Below, piece by piece: positions 43,702 through 52,611 of a stretch of DNA of 64,000 bases (the first letter of the stretch is position 1; every line of letters begins with the position of its first letter). The stretch comes from Acidobacteriaceae bacterium (GTDB lineage: Bacteria > Acidobacteriota > Terriglobia > Terriglobales > Acidobacteriaceae), in NCBI GenBank assembly GCA_903642265.1, contig CAHJWN010000005.1:1-64000 (forward strand), written 5' to 3'. The notes under the pieces were generated by a model. That model had not been told where the DNA came from. It made no database searches and saw only the letters and a program-made list of their open reading frames with translations. A program made the position numbers and the translations under genes.

Positions 43702-45025
43702 GTTCAGGCTCCAACATTTCTTCAAGGTGAGGATCGTTCACGTTTACCAGGGGCCGCTGGTTGAGCTGCGTCAGATAGTACGCGCCCCAGAAAGCAATTA
43801 CGGCAACTGGAACCGTAATGTAAGCCAGAATGCCGAAGTTCCCGCTAAGGTGCAGGTTACCTGCAGCGTCTTTGAAGTTCGGCTCAATCAACCAGAACAA
43901 ATCCACCATGCGCGCAAAGATCATAAAGACACATAGCGCTTTCATTCTGCTCTTGCTGCGCTTCAGATCGCGCGAGAGCAGCAGGCAAAATGGGATAAGC
44001 CAATGACAGATGAAATCGAGCGAGCAGATGTACCACCAGCCGCCATGAATGCGATTGAGGTACCACGGAATCTCGTCCGGCACGTTCCCTGACCAGATGA
44101 TCAGGAACTCCGCAAACGAGAGATAGATGTTCAGCATGACAAACGCGAATGCAAGTTTGCCGAGGTCATGCTGTTCGGTCTTGCGTAGCAGCGTCTTCAT
44201 CGGTTCGACCTGTGAGAGGAGGACCACCGTCAAGATGCTGAGGGCGAGTACCGCGTAGCCCTGACCGACCAGGAACTGGAAGCCCCAGATCGACGAATAC
44301 CAAGTGACATCGAGGGACATGATCCATAAGATCGCGCCATCAGTCAGCAGGATCACGTAAATCAGAATGCCTATGCCGCATAGGTTCTCGAACTTTGTCC
44401 GCCATCTTTCGAAGCTAGCCTCGGTGCCGCGTGCGGGATCGGCATCCCTTTGCAAAGACCACCGGCGCAGCGTGAACACGAAGAACAACAGAATTGCGAA
44501 GATGAAGCAGGTCTGCGCGATCGCCGACCAGGGGCTCAACATCGTGTGTTTTGCGTTCGCGGTAAGCGCCTGTTCGAGCGACATGGTGCCGTCTTTTACG
44601 GCCTGGTGCGTCAATACGGGATTGTCATAGCGGGCCCATTGATATAGATGACCCATGAACAGGCCCACGGGAATGATCATCAACGCGACGAGGGGCATCG
44701 TCCCGGCCATCGCTTCAAGTGGCCGACGCAGCAGGAGTCCCCATTTGCCGCCGGAGACATATTGAAGCATCAGCAATACAAGTCCGCCGCCGGCGAAGCC
44801 GAAGCACGTCATGTAACCCATCAGGTAAGCGCGCAGAATGTGCTCGCGGCCGTTGGCGTCAAAGGCAAAGGCGAGTGACAGAACCGTAAACACGACACCA
44901 ACGACCAGTGATCGTGTTCGCCACGCCGCAATCACCTCTGGGGAGCCAAGCGTGGTCGGAAGCACGCGGGATCCGGAGTGCACGGGTTGATGAGAAGAGC
45001 CGTATTGTTCGTGTCCAGATGCCAT
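43691..45025 (-). CDS. actF: alternative complex III quinol-binding membrane subunit ActF
   Basis: A 444-residue polytopic protein of the NrfD/PsrC-like superfamily, about ten helices. It is the second large membrane subunit of the quinol:cytochrome c oxidoreductase. Recognisable parts are LRAYLMGYMTCFGFAGGGLV, LLRRPLEAMAGTMPLVALMI and FLIIWSGNVPDEIPWYLNRI. The frame opens at TTG 45034; ATG 45025 is preferred. It follows actE by 58 bp and overlaps the unnamed gene downstream. Confidence 0.92.
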   Translation of the reverse strand: MASGHEQYGSSHQPVHSGSRVLPTTLGSPEVIAAWRTRSLVVGVVFTVLSLAFAFDANGREHILRAYLMGYMTCFGFAGGGLVLLMLQYVSGGKWGLLLRRPLEAMAGTMPLVALMIIPVGLFMGHLYQWARYDNPVLTHQAVKDGTMSLEQALTANAKHTMLSPWSAIAQTCFIFAILLFFVFTLRRWSLQRDADPARGTEASFERWRTKFENLCGIGILIYVILLTDGAILWIMSLDVTWYSSIWGFQFLVGQGYAVLALSILTVVLLSQVEPMKTLLRKTEQHDLGKLAFAFVMLNIYLSFAEFLIIWSGNVPDEIPWYLNRIHGGWWYICSLDFICHWLIPFCLLLSRDLKRSKSRMKALCVFMIFARMVDLFWLIEPNFKDAAGNLHLSGNFGILAYITVPVAVIAFWGAYYLTQLNQRPLVNVNDPHLEEMLEPEHAH

Positions 45026-45083
45026 TCGTGTCAAACCTTTGCGATCGATCTCGAAATCTGTTGGTTATCTACCACTTCGCCTG

Positions 45084-45881
45084 TTACTTTGCAGGCGCTG
45101 CTGCAGCGGGTGCACCCGTGGGCTGGACTTTTGTAGGTGCCTTTGCGGGCGGCGCGCCTACGCTGTTCATGGGCGTAGGAGCAGCACCGTTCCCGGGAAG
45201 CACGTAATCTTCGTTCGTGGGCGTTCCATAAACTGCTGTCTCGGGCAGGCCCCACTGCGTGGCGAAGGCTGGCGCAAAGCCCTCACGTTGCTCAATATCG
45301 GTAAGCGGCTCAACATGCGAACCTCCTGCCACATCAGCTTCGGTCGCGTTCTGGCTTAGCTGCAACGCGCGCACATACGCCACGATCGCCCATCGGTCTT
45401 CAACGGTGACTTGCGCGGCGTAATCGGGCATAGCACCGTATCCATTACTGATCACGTTGAAAAAGTGGCCCAGAGGAGCATGAATTAACCGAGCCGTGTG
45501 GAAGTTGCCAGCCGGATGATATCCGCGGTCGACAATCATGCCTGCACCGTTGCCGACACGGGAGTGGCAGGGCGTGCAATAGATGTTGTAGCGCTCCTGA
45601 CCTTTAGCGAGGACCTGCATGGTTACCGGGAAGGGCATGACGTCGCCCTCTTTGCCTCCGGTCATGCCGGTATAGAAGTAGGCGTTTTCGTGAAGCTGGG
45701 TTCGCGCTACGGTGTTTTCAACCTGAGGTCGGGCGGACCTGCCGTCCGCATAGAAGTTGGTGCCACGCTGCGGGATGAACTTGGGCTGATTGTGCATGTC
45801 CTGACGACAGCCGGTTGCGAGGGCAACCAGCAGAAAGCCTCCAATCAGGCCAGCACGACGAAACTGTACAGAAGTATTAAT
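45084..45881 (-). CDS. actE: alternative complex III monohaem cytochrome c lipoprotein ActE (ATT start)
   Basis: A 265-residue periplasmic electron carrier subunit. The cytochrome c domain has CTPCH near residue 103 and a Met ligand in GAMPDYAAQV; the C-terminus is Pro/Ala-rich. The first ATG (45797) would skip the lipoprotein signal. Read upstream in the same frame, the DNA encodes RRAGLIGGFLLVALATGC, a perfect lipobox. The only sensible start for that reading is ATT at 45879-45881, with GGAGGT five bases before it and a four-base-type overlap with the actD stop (ATTAA). No ATG, GTG or TTG lies in the frame above the signal. Confidence 0.85.
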   Translation of the reverse strand: MNTSVQFRRAGLIGGFLLVALATGCRQDMHNQPKFIPQRGTNFYADGRSARPQVENTVARTQLHENAYFYTGMTGGKEGDVMPFPVTMQVLAKGQERYNIYCTPCHSRVGNGAGMIVDRGYHPAGNFHTARLIHAPLGHFFNVISNGYGAMPDYAAQVTVEDRWAIVAYVRALQLSQNATEADVAGGSHVEPLTDIEQREGFAPAFATQWGLPETAVYGTPTNEDYVLPGNGAAPTPMNSVGAPPAKAPTKVQPTGAPAAAAPAK

Positions 45882-46419
45882 GATCCACCTCCACCACGGA
45901 GACCGCGGGGAACTGTTCTAGAAACGTCCGGGTCTCGCCGAGCGAGAACTTTGGATCGGAGGCTTCGAGGCACAGGAAGAATTTATCGGTCGTTGCTCCG
46001 TTGCGAAAGTTGGGAGCGTTGAAGACTGGATGGTAGAGCTGCGGCAGACCATTGAGCCCAAGCATCCCAAGACCGGCGGAGAAACCTGCAAACAGGATCG
46101 TCCACTCGTACGCCGGAATAATGAAGGCGGGCCACGAAAATAGAGGACGGCCCGCGATGTTCAACGGGTAAGCCCAGACATTGATCCAGGTCTGCATCAG
46201 GAACGCGGTAGTGACACCCATCAATCCGCCGAGTAGGCAGAGTAAGGGCACTCGGGTCTTGTGAAAGTTCAGTGCTTCAGCAGCTTCCTCAACCGGATAG
46301 GGCGTGTAGCACTCCATGCGACGATACCCTGCGGCACGCGCCTGTTCCGTGGCATTGACCAGGTCAGTCGGGGTGTTGAACTCGGCCAGGAGGCCGTAAA
46401 CTCCTTCGTAGATTGGCAT
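45877..46419 (-). CDS. actD: alternative complex III subunit ActD (DUF3341)
   Basis: A 180-residue membrane subunit. The cytoplasmic N-terminal part reads YGLLAEFNTPTDLVNATEQA and MECYTPYPVEEAAEAL, typical of DUF3341. Two helices follow (PLLCLLGGLMGVTTAFLMQ; WTILFAGFSAGLGMLGLNG) and then a soluble C-terminal part. It does not carry cofactors in characterised complexes. Its ATG overlaps the actC stop by one base (TAATG), and its stop region overlaps the actE start. Confidence 0.93.
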   Translation of the reverse strand: MPIYEGVYGLLAEFNTPTDLVNATEQARAAGYRRMECYTPYPVEEAAEALNFHKTRVPLLCLLGGLMGVTTAFLMQTWINVWAYPLNIAGRPLFSWPAFIIPAYEWTILFAGFSAGLGMLGLNGLPQLYHPVFNAPNFRNGATTDKFFLCLEASDPKFSLGETRTFLEQFPAVSVVEVDH

Positions 46420-47849
46420 TAGACGGTCTCCTCAATCACAGTCTCAGAGTTGGGGCCACCGTGCTTCACCTTGGTCTGCGGAAGCATCATCCGGATCTCA
46501 TTCATCGGAATCATGGGTAGGAAGCGGACGAAGAGGAAGAACAGGAACGTAAACAGGCCCATCGTCCCTATGTAAATCATGTAATCCCAGCGCGTGGCAC
46601 GATACGTACCCCAGCTTGAGGGAAGGTAATCGCGATAGAGGCTGGTGACGACAATAACAAACCGTTCGAACCACATTCCCGTGTTGATGACGAACGAGAG
46701 CAGGAAGAGGTAAGTGGTATTCACCCGCAACTTGCGCGACCAGAGCGTCGTGAGTGGAATAGCAATATTCGTGAGAATCAGGATCCAGTAGCCCCAGCCC
46801 ATCGGCCCGAACATACGGTTCCACATCATGAAGAACTCCCAGTGGCTGGCCGAGTACCATGACATGAAGATCTCCATACCGTAACCGTAGGCGACAATCA
46901 GCCCGGTTCCCAGCATCACCTTCGCCATGTTATCCAGGTGGCGCAGGGTTACGAGATCCTCAAGGTGGTAAAACTTCCGGATCGGGATGGCCAGCGTGAT
47001 GACCATGGCAAAACCGGAATAGATGGCACCCGAGACGAAGTAGGGCGGAAATATTGTGGTATGCCAACCGGCCAGCGCAGCGACCGCGAAGTCGAAGCTG
47101 ATGACGGTGTGGACCGAAAGCACAAGGGGTGTTGAGAGGCCGGCGAGGAGCAGGGAAGCTGACTCATAACGGATCCAGTGCCGAGTCGAACCGCGCCATC
47201 CGAGCGAGAGAATGCCGTAGAAACCTTTGGCCAGCGGCATGACAGCACGATCGCGGAGGGTCCCGAAGTCCGGGATCATGCCCACGTACCAGAACAGGAT
47301 CGAGATCGTGGCGTAAGTGGATACCGCGAAGACGTCCCATGCAAGCGGCGACCGAAACTGCGGCCAAACGTTCATCGTGTTCGGATACGGGAAGAGCCAG
47401 TAAGCGAGCCAAGGACGGCCGACGTGTATCAGCGGGAAGGTACCCGCGCAGACCACGGCAAAGATTGTCATTGCCTCGGCAAATCGGTTGATCGAGTTAC
47501 GCCAGGTCTGCTTGAACAACAGAAGAATGGCAGAAATCAGCGTTCCTGCATGACCGATACCGATCCACCAAACGAAGTTGATGATGGCGAAACCCCAAGC
47601 ACCAGGAATTGTGACACCCCAGATCCCAATACCCTTGAGAAACAGCCAGGTAATGCCGATGATCACGCCCTGGGCGACGGCGGCACCCACGGTCAGGCCG
47701 AAGAACCAGCCCAGCGGCGTATTCGAGGTAAGTACAATCCCTCCGATCTTCTGAGTGACCGACTTGAAGTTGTGGCCCGGCGCGATGACGGCATACTCGC
47801 CGGTGCGCGGATCAATCATAGGGTCGACGATAGGATTCTTCGTAGCCAT
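46419..47849 (-). CDS. actC: alternative complex III NrfD-like membrane subunit ActC
   Basis: A 476-residue integral membrane protein with about ten helices (NrfD/PsrC superfamily), forming the quinol site of the complex together with ActF. Family features include WWIGIGHAGTLISAILLLFK, WPQFRSPLAWDVFAVSTYA and IRYESASLLLAGLSTPLVLS. It abuts actB with no gap and overlaps actD by one base, so translation is likely coupled. Confidence 0.95.
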   Translation of the reverse strand: MATKNPIVDPMIDPRTGEYAVIAPGHNFKSVTQKIGGIVLTSNTPLGWFFGLTVGAAVAQGVIIGITWLFLKGIGIWGVTIPGAWGFAIINFVWWIGIGHAGTLISAILLLFKQTWRNSINRFAEAMTIFAVVCAGTFPLIHVGRPWLAYWLFPYPNTMNVWPQFRSPLAWDVFAVSTYATISILFWYVGMIPDFGTLRDRAVMPLAKGFYGILSLGWRGSTRHWIRYESASLLLAGLSTPLVLSVHTVISFDFAVAALAGWHTTIFPPYFVSGAIYSGFAMVITLAIPIRKFYHLEDLVTLRHLDNMAKVMLGTGLIVAYGYGMEIFMSWYSASHWEFFMMWNRMFGPMGWGYWILILTNIAIPLTTLWSRKLRVNTTYLFLLSFVINTGMWFERFVIVVTSLYRDYLPSSWGTYRATRWDYMIYIGTMGLFTFLFFLFVRFLPMIPMNEIRMMLPQTKVKHGGPNSETVIEETV

Positions 47850-50800
47850 TTATGCCAGCTCCGGATTCGGGTTGATGACGCCAGCGGTGTACGTCGTTCG
47901 AGGGCGGAAGTTCAGGTCGGACAGGACGGGATAGTCGCGCTCTTCAGCCTTCGATTTGGCGACCTTGCTGTTTTTATCGTTGATGTTGCCAAAGGTGATT
48001 GCAGAGGTGGGGCATGCCTGCTGGCAGGCAGTAACGACGTCGCCATCGCGAATCTCGCGGTTTTCCTTGTCTGCTTCAATCTTTGCCGACTCGATGCGCT
48101 GAATGCAGTAACTGCACTTCTCCATGACGCCGCGCGAACGGACGGACACGTCAGGATTGCGCATGAATTTCAGACTCTCGGAGTCGTAGTCTGAATACAC
48201 CAGGAAGTTGAACCGGCGAACCTTATACGGGCAGTTATTCGAGCAGTATCGTGTACCGACGCACCGGTTGTACACCATGGTGTTGATACCTTCCGGCGTA
48301 TGCACCGTAGCTCCGACAGGGCAGACCTGCTCACAGCCTGCATTTTCACAATGCTGGCACATCATCGGCTGAAAGTGTGCCTTTGGCGCATGCAGATCGC
48401 CTTCGAAGTAGGTATCAATTCGGAGCCACTGCATGTTGCGGCCGACCTTCACCTGTTCGCGGCCTACGACGGCTATGTTGTTCTCCGCATAGCAACTCAC
48501 AATGCAGGCGTTGCAGCCCGTACAGGAGTTAAGGTCAATAGCCATGCCCCAGGCGTTCTGGATCTTCCGCGAGGAGGGGTCTGTCTTCTTGTAGTCCCAA
48601 TTATCAGGGAAGAACGTCTCATTGTGACCCGGCGTCTCGCCCTGGGGAGAGTAGCCAACTTTATCGATCAGTGCGCCGGTAGCGCCATCTTCATGCGCGA
48701 AGTTTGGGTTCTTCTTCACTTCGTCTAGAGTGGCATAGCGGATGATCGCGCGTTCCATCGCTTCGTGACCAGCGAGAGAGTAGGTCCCCTTCTTATCGGA
48801 GAGTGGCTTCTCGAGATCGTGCTGGGCAAATGCTCCGCGATGCTCAATATTGTGCACCTTGGTGACGCACAGGTCGTAGCCGGTATCGACTTTCTTCGCG
48901 GTCGCGCCATGAGCAAACAACGGCATATCGGCGCCGCGAAGCTTGTACGCGTCGAAGCCAAAGCCTGCGCCCACGCGACCAGATTCGGCACGCCGTCCAA
49001 GCCCGAGATGGACGGTGATGACACCATCCGGATGGCCTGGGACCATGAACACAGGAGCGTTGACGGTGCGGCCGTCAACATTGAGCTCGACCACATCAGT
49101 CTCTTCCACCTTCAAATCAGCAAAGGTCGCCATACTCATCATGGCGGCATTGTCCCAGCTCATGCTGGTGATTTGCTTCGGTAGTTCCTGCAGCCAGCCT
49201 ACGTTCGAGTAGCGGCCATCGTAGAGCGAAGGATCCGGTCGAAACGAGATCTCGTACCCGGTGGTAGAAGTTGGCGCAGGAGATGCTGCAGCAACCGACC
49301 TTGGCGTGACTGACTTCGGCGTGTACGCGGTGCCTTCAACCCAGCCGTCGTGGAGTGCCTTACGCCAGCCCTCGGCGAAATCACCCTTGATGTACGTCTT
49401 GGCAGTGGCGGTGACCACGTCGTAGCCTGATGCCTGGGGATCATCGAGCAACGCCTGGAATACGTCATGCGAGCTCTTGCCGTCGTAAAGCGGGGCAATC
49501 ATTGGCTGCACGATTGAGATAGTACCGTCGTACGACCGGGTATCCGACCAGCTCTCAAGGTAATGCGCCGAGTTGATGTGGTACGTGGAATTGAACCCCG
49601 TCTCATCACGATGCGATCCCAGATGCACCGTCGCCGCCACCTTGTTGAAGGCATCAGGAAAGTTCAGGTCTGCTGGCGCGGCGTAGAAAGGGTTGACTCC
49701 CATCATGACCAGCCATGAGACCTTACCGGCATTCATGTCTGTAACCAGGGACTCGAAATCAGTGCCCTGCTCGGAAGGAATCGGATTCACCGTCTCGGTA
49801 TAAACCACGGCCTTACCGATCGCGCCGTATGCAGCGTTCAGCGCATGTGCGGCAGCATGGACCGAGGCTGGAGCCTGTTCGCCAGGAATCACAACGATCT
49901 TGCCACTGTTCGCCTTTAGATCGGCGAGCAGCGCTGTCATGAACTTCTGCGCGTCAGGGTTTGAGAGCGCAGACGTTGAACCACTGGAGAGGGCCGAAGC
50001 GAAGCTTGCTACCTCGCTTGGCTTCAGGCCAAGCCGATGCTCAGCCTTCATGCCGGTTACCGTGGGCATTGTCTCGACAACATATAACCGGTTCGGGGTC
50101 TTGCCCGCTTCGTAACGATGCCGCTCGGCATAAGCAGCCGAGAGCGGGAGAAAGCCTGGATGCGCGATACCACCAAGGAAATCGGAGTCAAGCGAGAGGA
50201 TGATGTCTGCCTCTTCCAGCTTGTACTGGGCGTCCATATATTCGCCGAATGCAGCCTTGGACGCAGCGCGCGACGAGTCCTGGTTGACAGGCTCCCACTG
50301 CACCAGCTTTGCCTGAGGATATTTCTGCTGAATCTGCTTCCACTGGGCCGCGAGGGTTGGGGAGGTAATGGTCTCTGAGAGGAAATAGATTCCCTGGCCG
50401 CCGTCGGACTGCTGCGCGGCAGTGGCGAAATCCTGCTGAAACTTGCCCCAGCTGGAGGTCTCGCCGCGATACATCACGTGCTGCGAGCGGTCAGGATCGT
50501 ACATGCCAAGCAGTGTCGCCTGCGTCAACGCGTCCGACTTGCCCTTCGACATCGGGTGCTCGGGATTGCCCTCCAGCTTGATTGGGCGGAAGGCGTCCGT
50601 CTTGACCAGGACCGGGATGGCACCTGTCGGAAAGGGGTGCGCCGTTGCGAAAAACATTGAGGTGCCAAGAACGAGATCTTCCGGCTGCTTCACGTACGGG
50701 TAAATTGGCTCATCGGGCTGCTTGGTGCAACCGGCAAGCCCGGCCAGGGCAAACGATGCGCCCATGACCTTCAAAAATCCGCGGCGACTGACAGGGTCAA

Positions 50801-51092
50801 CCCACTCGTTGCTTGCTCCCATTGATTGACGCGGGAACTCTTCGGCCATGAGCTCATGGAACGAATCAGTCTCCGCGAGCGAATCGAGGTCTTTCCAGAA
50901 TCTGCGGCCGGTCTTACCTTCGAGTTTCGCCTGCACCTGTGCCAGCGTAAGCTTTGCCGGCGCGATGCTGGTAACGACAACCGGTGCCGCGAGTTTGTTC
51001 GTTTCTTCCATTGCCTCTTCCATCTCGAGCGCCCTGTTCGTCAATCCTTGTGCGTTCCAGTCAGCTTCTATCGGATTGTTCATCGGTGACAT
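47850..51092 (-). CDS. actB: alternative complex III iron-sulfur subunit ActB (molybdopterin-oxidoreductase-like)
   Basis: A 1080-residue periplasmic subunit that fuses a molybdopterin-oxidoreductase-like region (no cofactor in known homologues) to a ferredoxin-like region. A Tat-type signal lies unusually far in, at about residues 100-123 (SRRGFLKVMGASFALAGLAG), as is usual in ActB. The FeS part has CTGCNACIVSCYAENN, CQHCENAGCEQVCPVGAT, the C..TRYCSNNCPYK element and EKCSYCIQRI, consistent with three [4Fe-4S] and one [3Fe-4S] clusters. ATG 51092 overlaps actA by 13 bases; ATG 51083 is an alternative. Confidence 0.95.
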   Translation of the reverse strand: MSPMNNPIEADWNAQGLTNRALEMEEAMEETNKLAAPVVVTSIAPAKLTLAQVQAKLEGKTGRRFWKDLDSLAETDSFHELMAEEFPRQSMGASNEWVDPVSRRGFLKVMGASFALAGLAGCTKQPDEPIYPYVKQPEDLVLGTSMFFATAHPFPTGAIPVLVKTDAFRPIKLEGNPEHPMSKGKSDALTQATLLGMYDPDRSQHVMYRGETSSWGKFQQDFATAAQQSDGGQGIYFLSETITSPTLAAQWKQIQQKYPQAKLVQWEPVNQDSSRAASKAAFGEYMDAQYKLEEADIILSLDSDFLGGIAHPGFLPLSAAYAERHRYEAGKTPNRLYVVETMPTVTGMKAEHRLGLKPSEVASFASALSSGSTSALSNPDAQKFMTALLADLKANSGKIVVIPGEQAPASVHAAAHALNAAYGAIGKAVVYTETVNPIPSEQGTDFESLVTDMNAGKVSWLVMMGVNPFYAAPADLNFPDAFNKVAATVHLGSHRDETGFNSTYHINSAHYLESWSDTRSYDGTISIVQPMIAPLYDGKSSHDVFQALLDDPQASGYDVVTATAKTYIKGDFAEGWRKALHDGWVEGTAYTPKSVTPRSVAAASPAPTSTTGYEISFRPDPSLYDGRYSNVGWLQELPKQITSMSWDNAAMMSMATFADLKVEETDVVELNVDGRTVNAPVFMVPGHPDGVITVHLGLGRRAESGRVGAGFGFDAYKLRGADMPLFAHGATAKKVDTGYDLCVTKVHNIEHRGAFAQHDLEKPLSDKKGTYSLAGHEAMERAIIRYATLDEVKKNPNFAHEDGATGALIDKVGYSPQGETPGHNETFFPDNWDYKKTDPSSRKIQNAWGMAIDLNSCTGCNACIVSCYAENNIAVVGREQVKVGRNMQWLRIDTYFEGDLHAPKAHFQPMMCQHCENAGCEQVCPVGATVHTPEGINTMVYNRCVGTRYCSNNCPYKVRRFNFLVYSDYDSESLKFMRNPDVSVRSRGVMEKCSYCIQRIESAKIEADKENREIRDGDVVTACQQACPTSAITFGNINDKNSKVAKSKAEERDYPVLSDLNFRPRTTYTAGVINPNPELA

Positions 51093-52000
51093 GTCTCGCA
51101 GCTTGAAAGCTGTTCCGGTGTGCGGATGTGGTACTGGTCCGTCAGATATCTGCCGAGATCGGACTGACTGGTGAACTTGCGGTAGCTGGCAGGCATGGCA
51201 ATTGCGCCCAGGGGTGCGCCATCGCTATAGGTCTTGCCTTCGCCCCCCGTTGAGGGATGAGGATTCGACATCGTTCCGGATTGGCTTTGGTTCCCGGACG
51301 CTGCGGCTGTTCCATCCTGGAGCATCGCGACCTCGGGATTTTCGCCAGAAGGATCCTTCGTTGTGCAATTCACGTTCTGGGCCGTCGGCCTGTCGCTGCT
51401 CGAGTCCGCGCACCAGACCGGCTTCAGGCTTGAAGGTCCCGCCCAAGCCATGTTGTAGATCTCGCTGGTTGGCCGCAGGTTTACCCCGGGATTGCGATGA
51501 CAGTTCAGACACCATTCCATCTGCAGCGTATTTTGCTGGTACATCAGAGGCATCTCGTCTACGCGGCCATGACAACTGGCGCAGCCAATCCCTTTATTCA
51601 CATGAACCGAATGGTTGAAGTAAACATAGTCCGGAAGGTCATGAACCTTGATCCATTGAATGGACGCACCGGTCGCCCAACTCTGCCGGACAGGCTCAAG
51701 CAGTTGTGCATTTGTCCAGATCTGCGAATGGCAATTGATGCAGGTCTTGGTTGGAGGAATGCCAGCGTAACTCGATTTCTCAACCGAGGTATGGCAGTAC
51801 TGGCATTGAAGGCCAAGGCCGACCACGTGGTGCTTGTGACTGAAAGGCACCGGCTGGTCCGGGCGCTGTCCCTGGCGGGTCACCCATGGTGAGCGTTGCA
51901 GATTGTCCAGCGTGACACCGAGCGCAATGACGATGACACCCGTCAGGACCAGGCTGAACCGGGCCAGAGCGTTCGAAGTGCGATCAAAGACTTGTGCCAT
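51080..52000 (-). CDS. actA: alternative complex III pentahaem cytochrome c ActA
   Basis: A 306-residue membrane-anchored multihaem cytochrome, first gene of the operon. An N-terminal helix (FSLVLTGVIVIALGVTL) is followed by five CxxCH sites: CQYCH, CINCH, CASCH, CLNCH and CETCH, the last almost at the C-terminus. Five haems match known ActA proteins, which pass electrons from the FeS chain to ActE or the oxidase. The 611-bp region upstream holds repeats that may control the operon. Confidence 0.94.
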   Translation of the reverse strand: MAQVFDRTSNALARFSLVLTGVIVIALGVTLDNLQRSPWVTRQGQRPDQPVPFSHKHHVVGLGLQCQYCHTSVEKSSYAGIPPTKTCINCHSQIWTNAQLLEPVRQSWATGASIQWIKVHDLPDYVYFNHSVHVNKGIGCASCHGRVDEMPLMYQQNTLQMEWCLNCHRNPGVNLRPTSEIYNMAWAGPSSLKPVWCADSSSDRPTAQNVNCTTKDPSGENPEVAMLQDGTAAASGNQSQSGTMSNPHPSTGGEGKTYSDGAPLGAIAMPASYRKFTSQSDLGRYLTDQYHIRTPEQLSSCETCHR

Positions 52001-52064
52001 GAGAGCTTTCCTGCTTCCTCTGCATCAGCAGAGTGATTAAAACTGCATCCACTAAGTGAATCTT

Positions 52065-52104
52065 TACCGAGGTACCGAACTACCGAGCTATCGAGTTACC
52101 GAGC
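52065..52104. repeat. five tandem copies of an 8-bp repeat upstream of actA
   Basis: Consecutive octamers TACCGAGG, TACCGAAC, TACCGAGC, TATCGAGT and TACCGAGC, with an exact period of eight. They lie 65-105 bp before the actA start and could be in its leader or promoter. Confidence 0.85.
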
Positions 52105-52283
52105 GATTCGTTGTATGAATATGCGTAAAGGCCCGGTCAGAAAGGTAGACATTGCAACAATTCAGGCCAAATAAGTTTTTGAGCGGAACTGCAGGCCCGT
52201 AACAAACTTGCTGTTAACTTGGGACAGCCAATTACTACCTGAACTTCAAAATATAGCAGTCTGCAAAAAACTCCAAACTCACC

Positions 52284-52330
52284 CAATATCCGACCTAACT
52301 GGTCTTATATGTGCAATATCCGATTATCGG
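52284..52330. promoter_or_regulatory. possible operator: direct repeat CAATATCCGA and palindrome CCGATTATCGG
   Basis: CAATATCCGA occurs at 52284-52293 and again at 52314-52323, 30 bp apart (about three helical turns). The second copy runs into CCGATTATCGG (52320-52330), a perfect dyad with one central base. The arrangement resembles a regulator binding site; no regulator can be named. Confidence 0.4.
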
Positions 52331-52611
52331 AGAGCGGGCGTTCGCTCTGCACTAGATCTCGTGCAGAAACTTGCCTTGTCTTCATCCTGACCACAACTTG
52401 GTTCCACTTTGGTGCGCTGTTCACCGTTTTGGTTACTTATTTATTTTTCCTCGAATGTTCGATTTTCGGTCGGCTCGCGACAGCAAAGGCGACTCGTATG
52501 TCCACCCCCATGAGGCGTATGTCGTTTATCCGAATCTGATGGTGGGCGGTACTTGGCAGAGACCAGCTGCTCCTGCATACCGACAGGCGATATTGCTGTA
52601 GGGTGAGATCG

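Larger units (their letters stand above)
52001..52611. promoter_or_regulatory. long divergent intergenic region upstream of the act-cox operon
   Basis: This 611-bp gap separates actA (leftward) from the AlkA-like gene (rightward). It contains five tandem octamers (52065-52104) and a CAATATCCGA direct repeat with a palindromic extension (52284-52330). Short open frames exist but none has a ribosome-binding site or family similarity I can see. The operon promoter should lie here; I cannot place its -10 and -35 boxes. Confidence 0.55.

Noticed and set aside
45084-45797. actE starting at the first ATG (45797)
   Set aside because: This start removes a perfect lipoprotein signal that is in frame directly upstream, and it lacks a good ribosome-binding site compared with the GGAGGT before the ATT.
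47178-48194. A 338-codon open frame antisense to actC and actB
   Set aside because: It covers the iron-sulfur motifs of ActB on the other strand; no independent support.
52208-52601. Short open frames of 60-76 codons in the gap upstream of actA
   Set aside because: No ribosome-binding site and no family similarity. They overlap each other in different frames.
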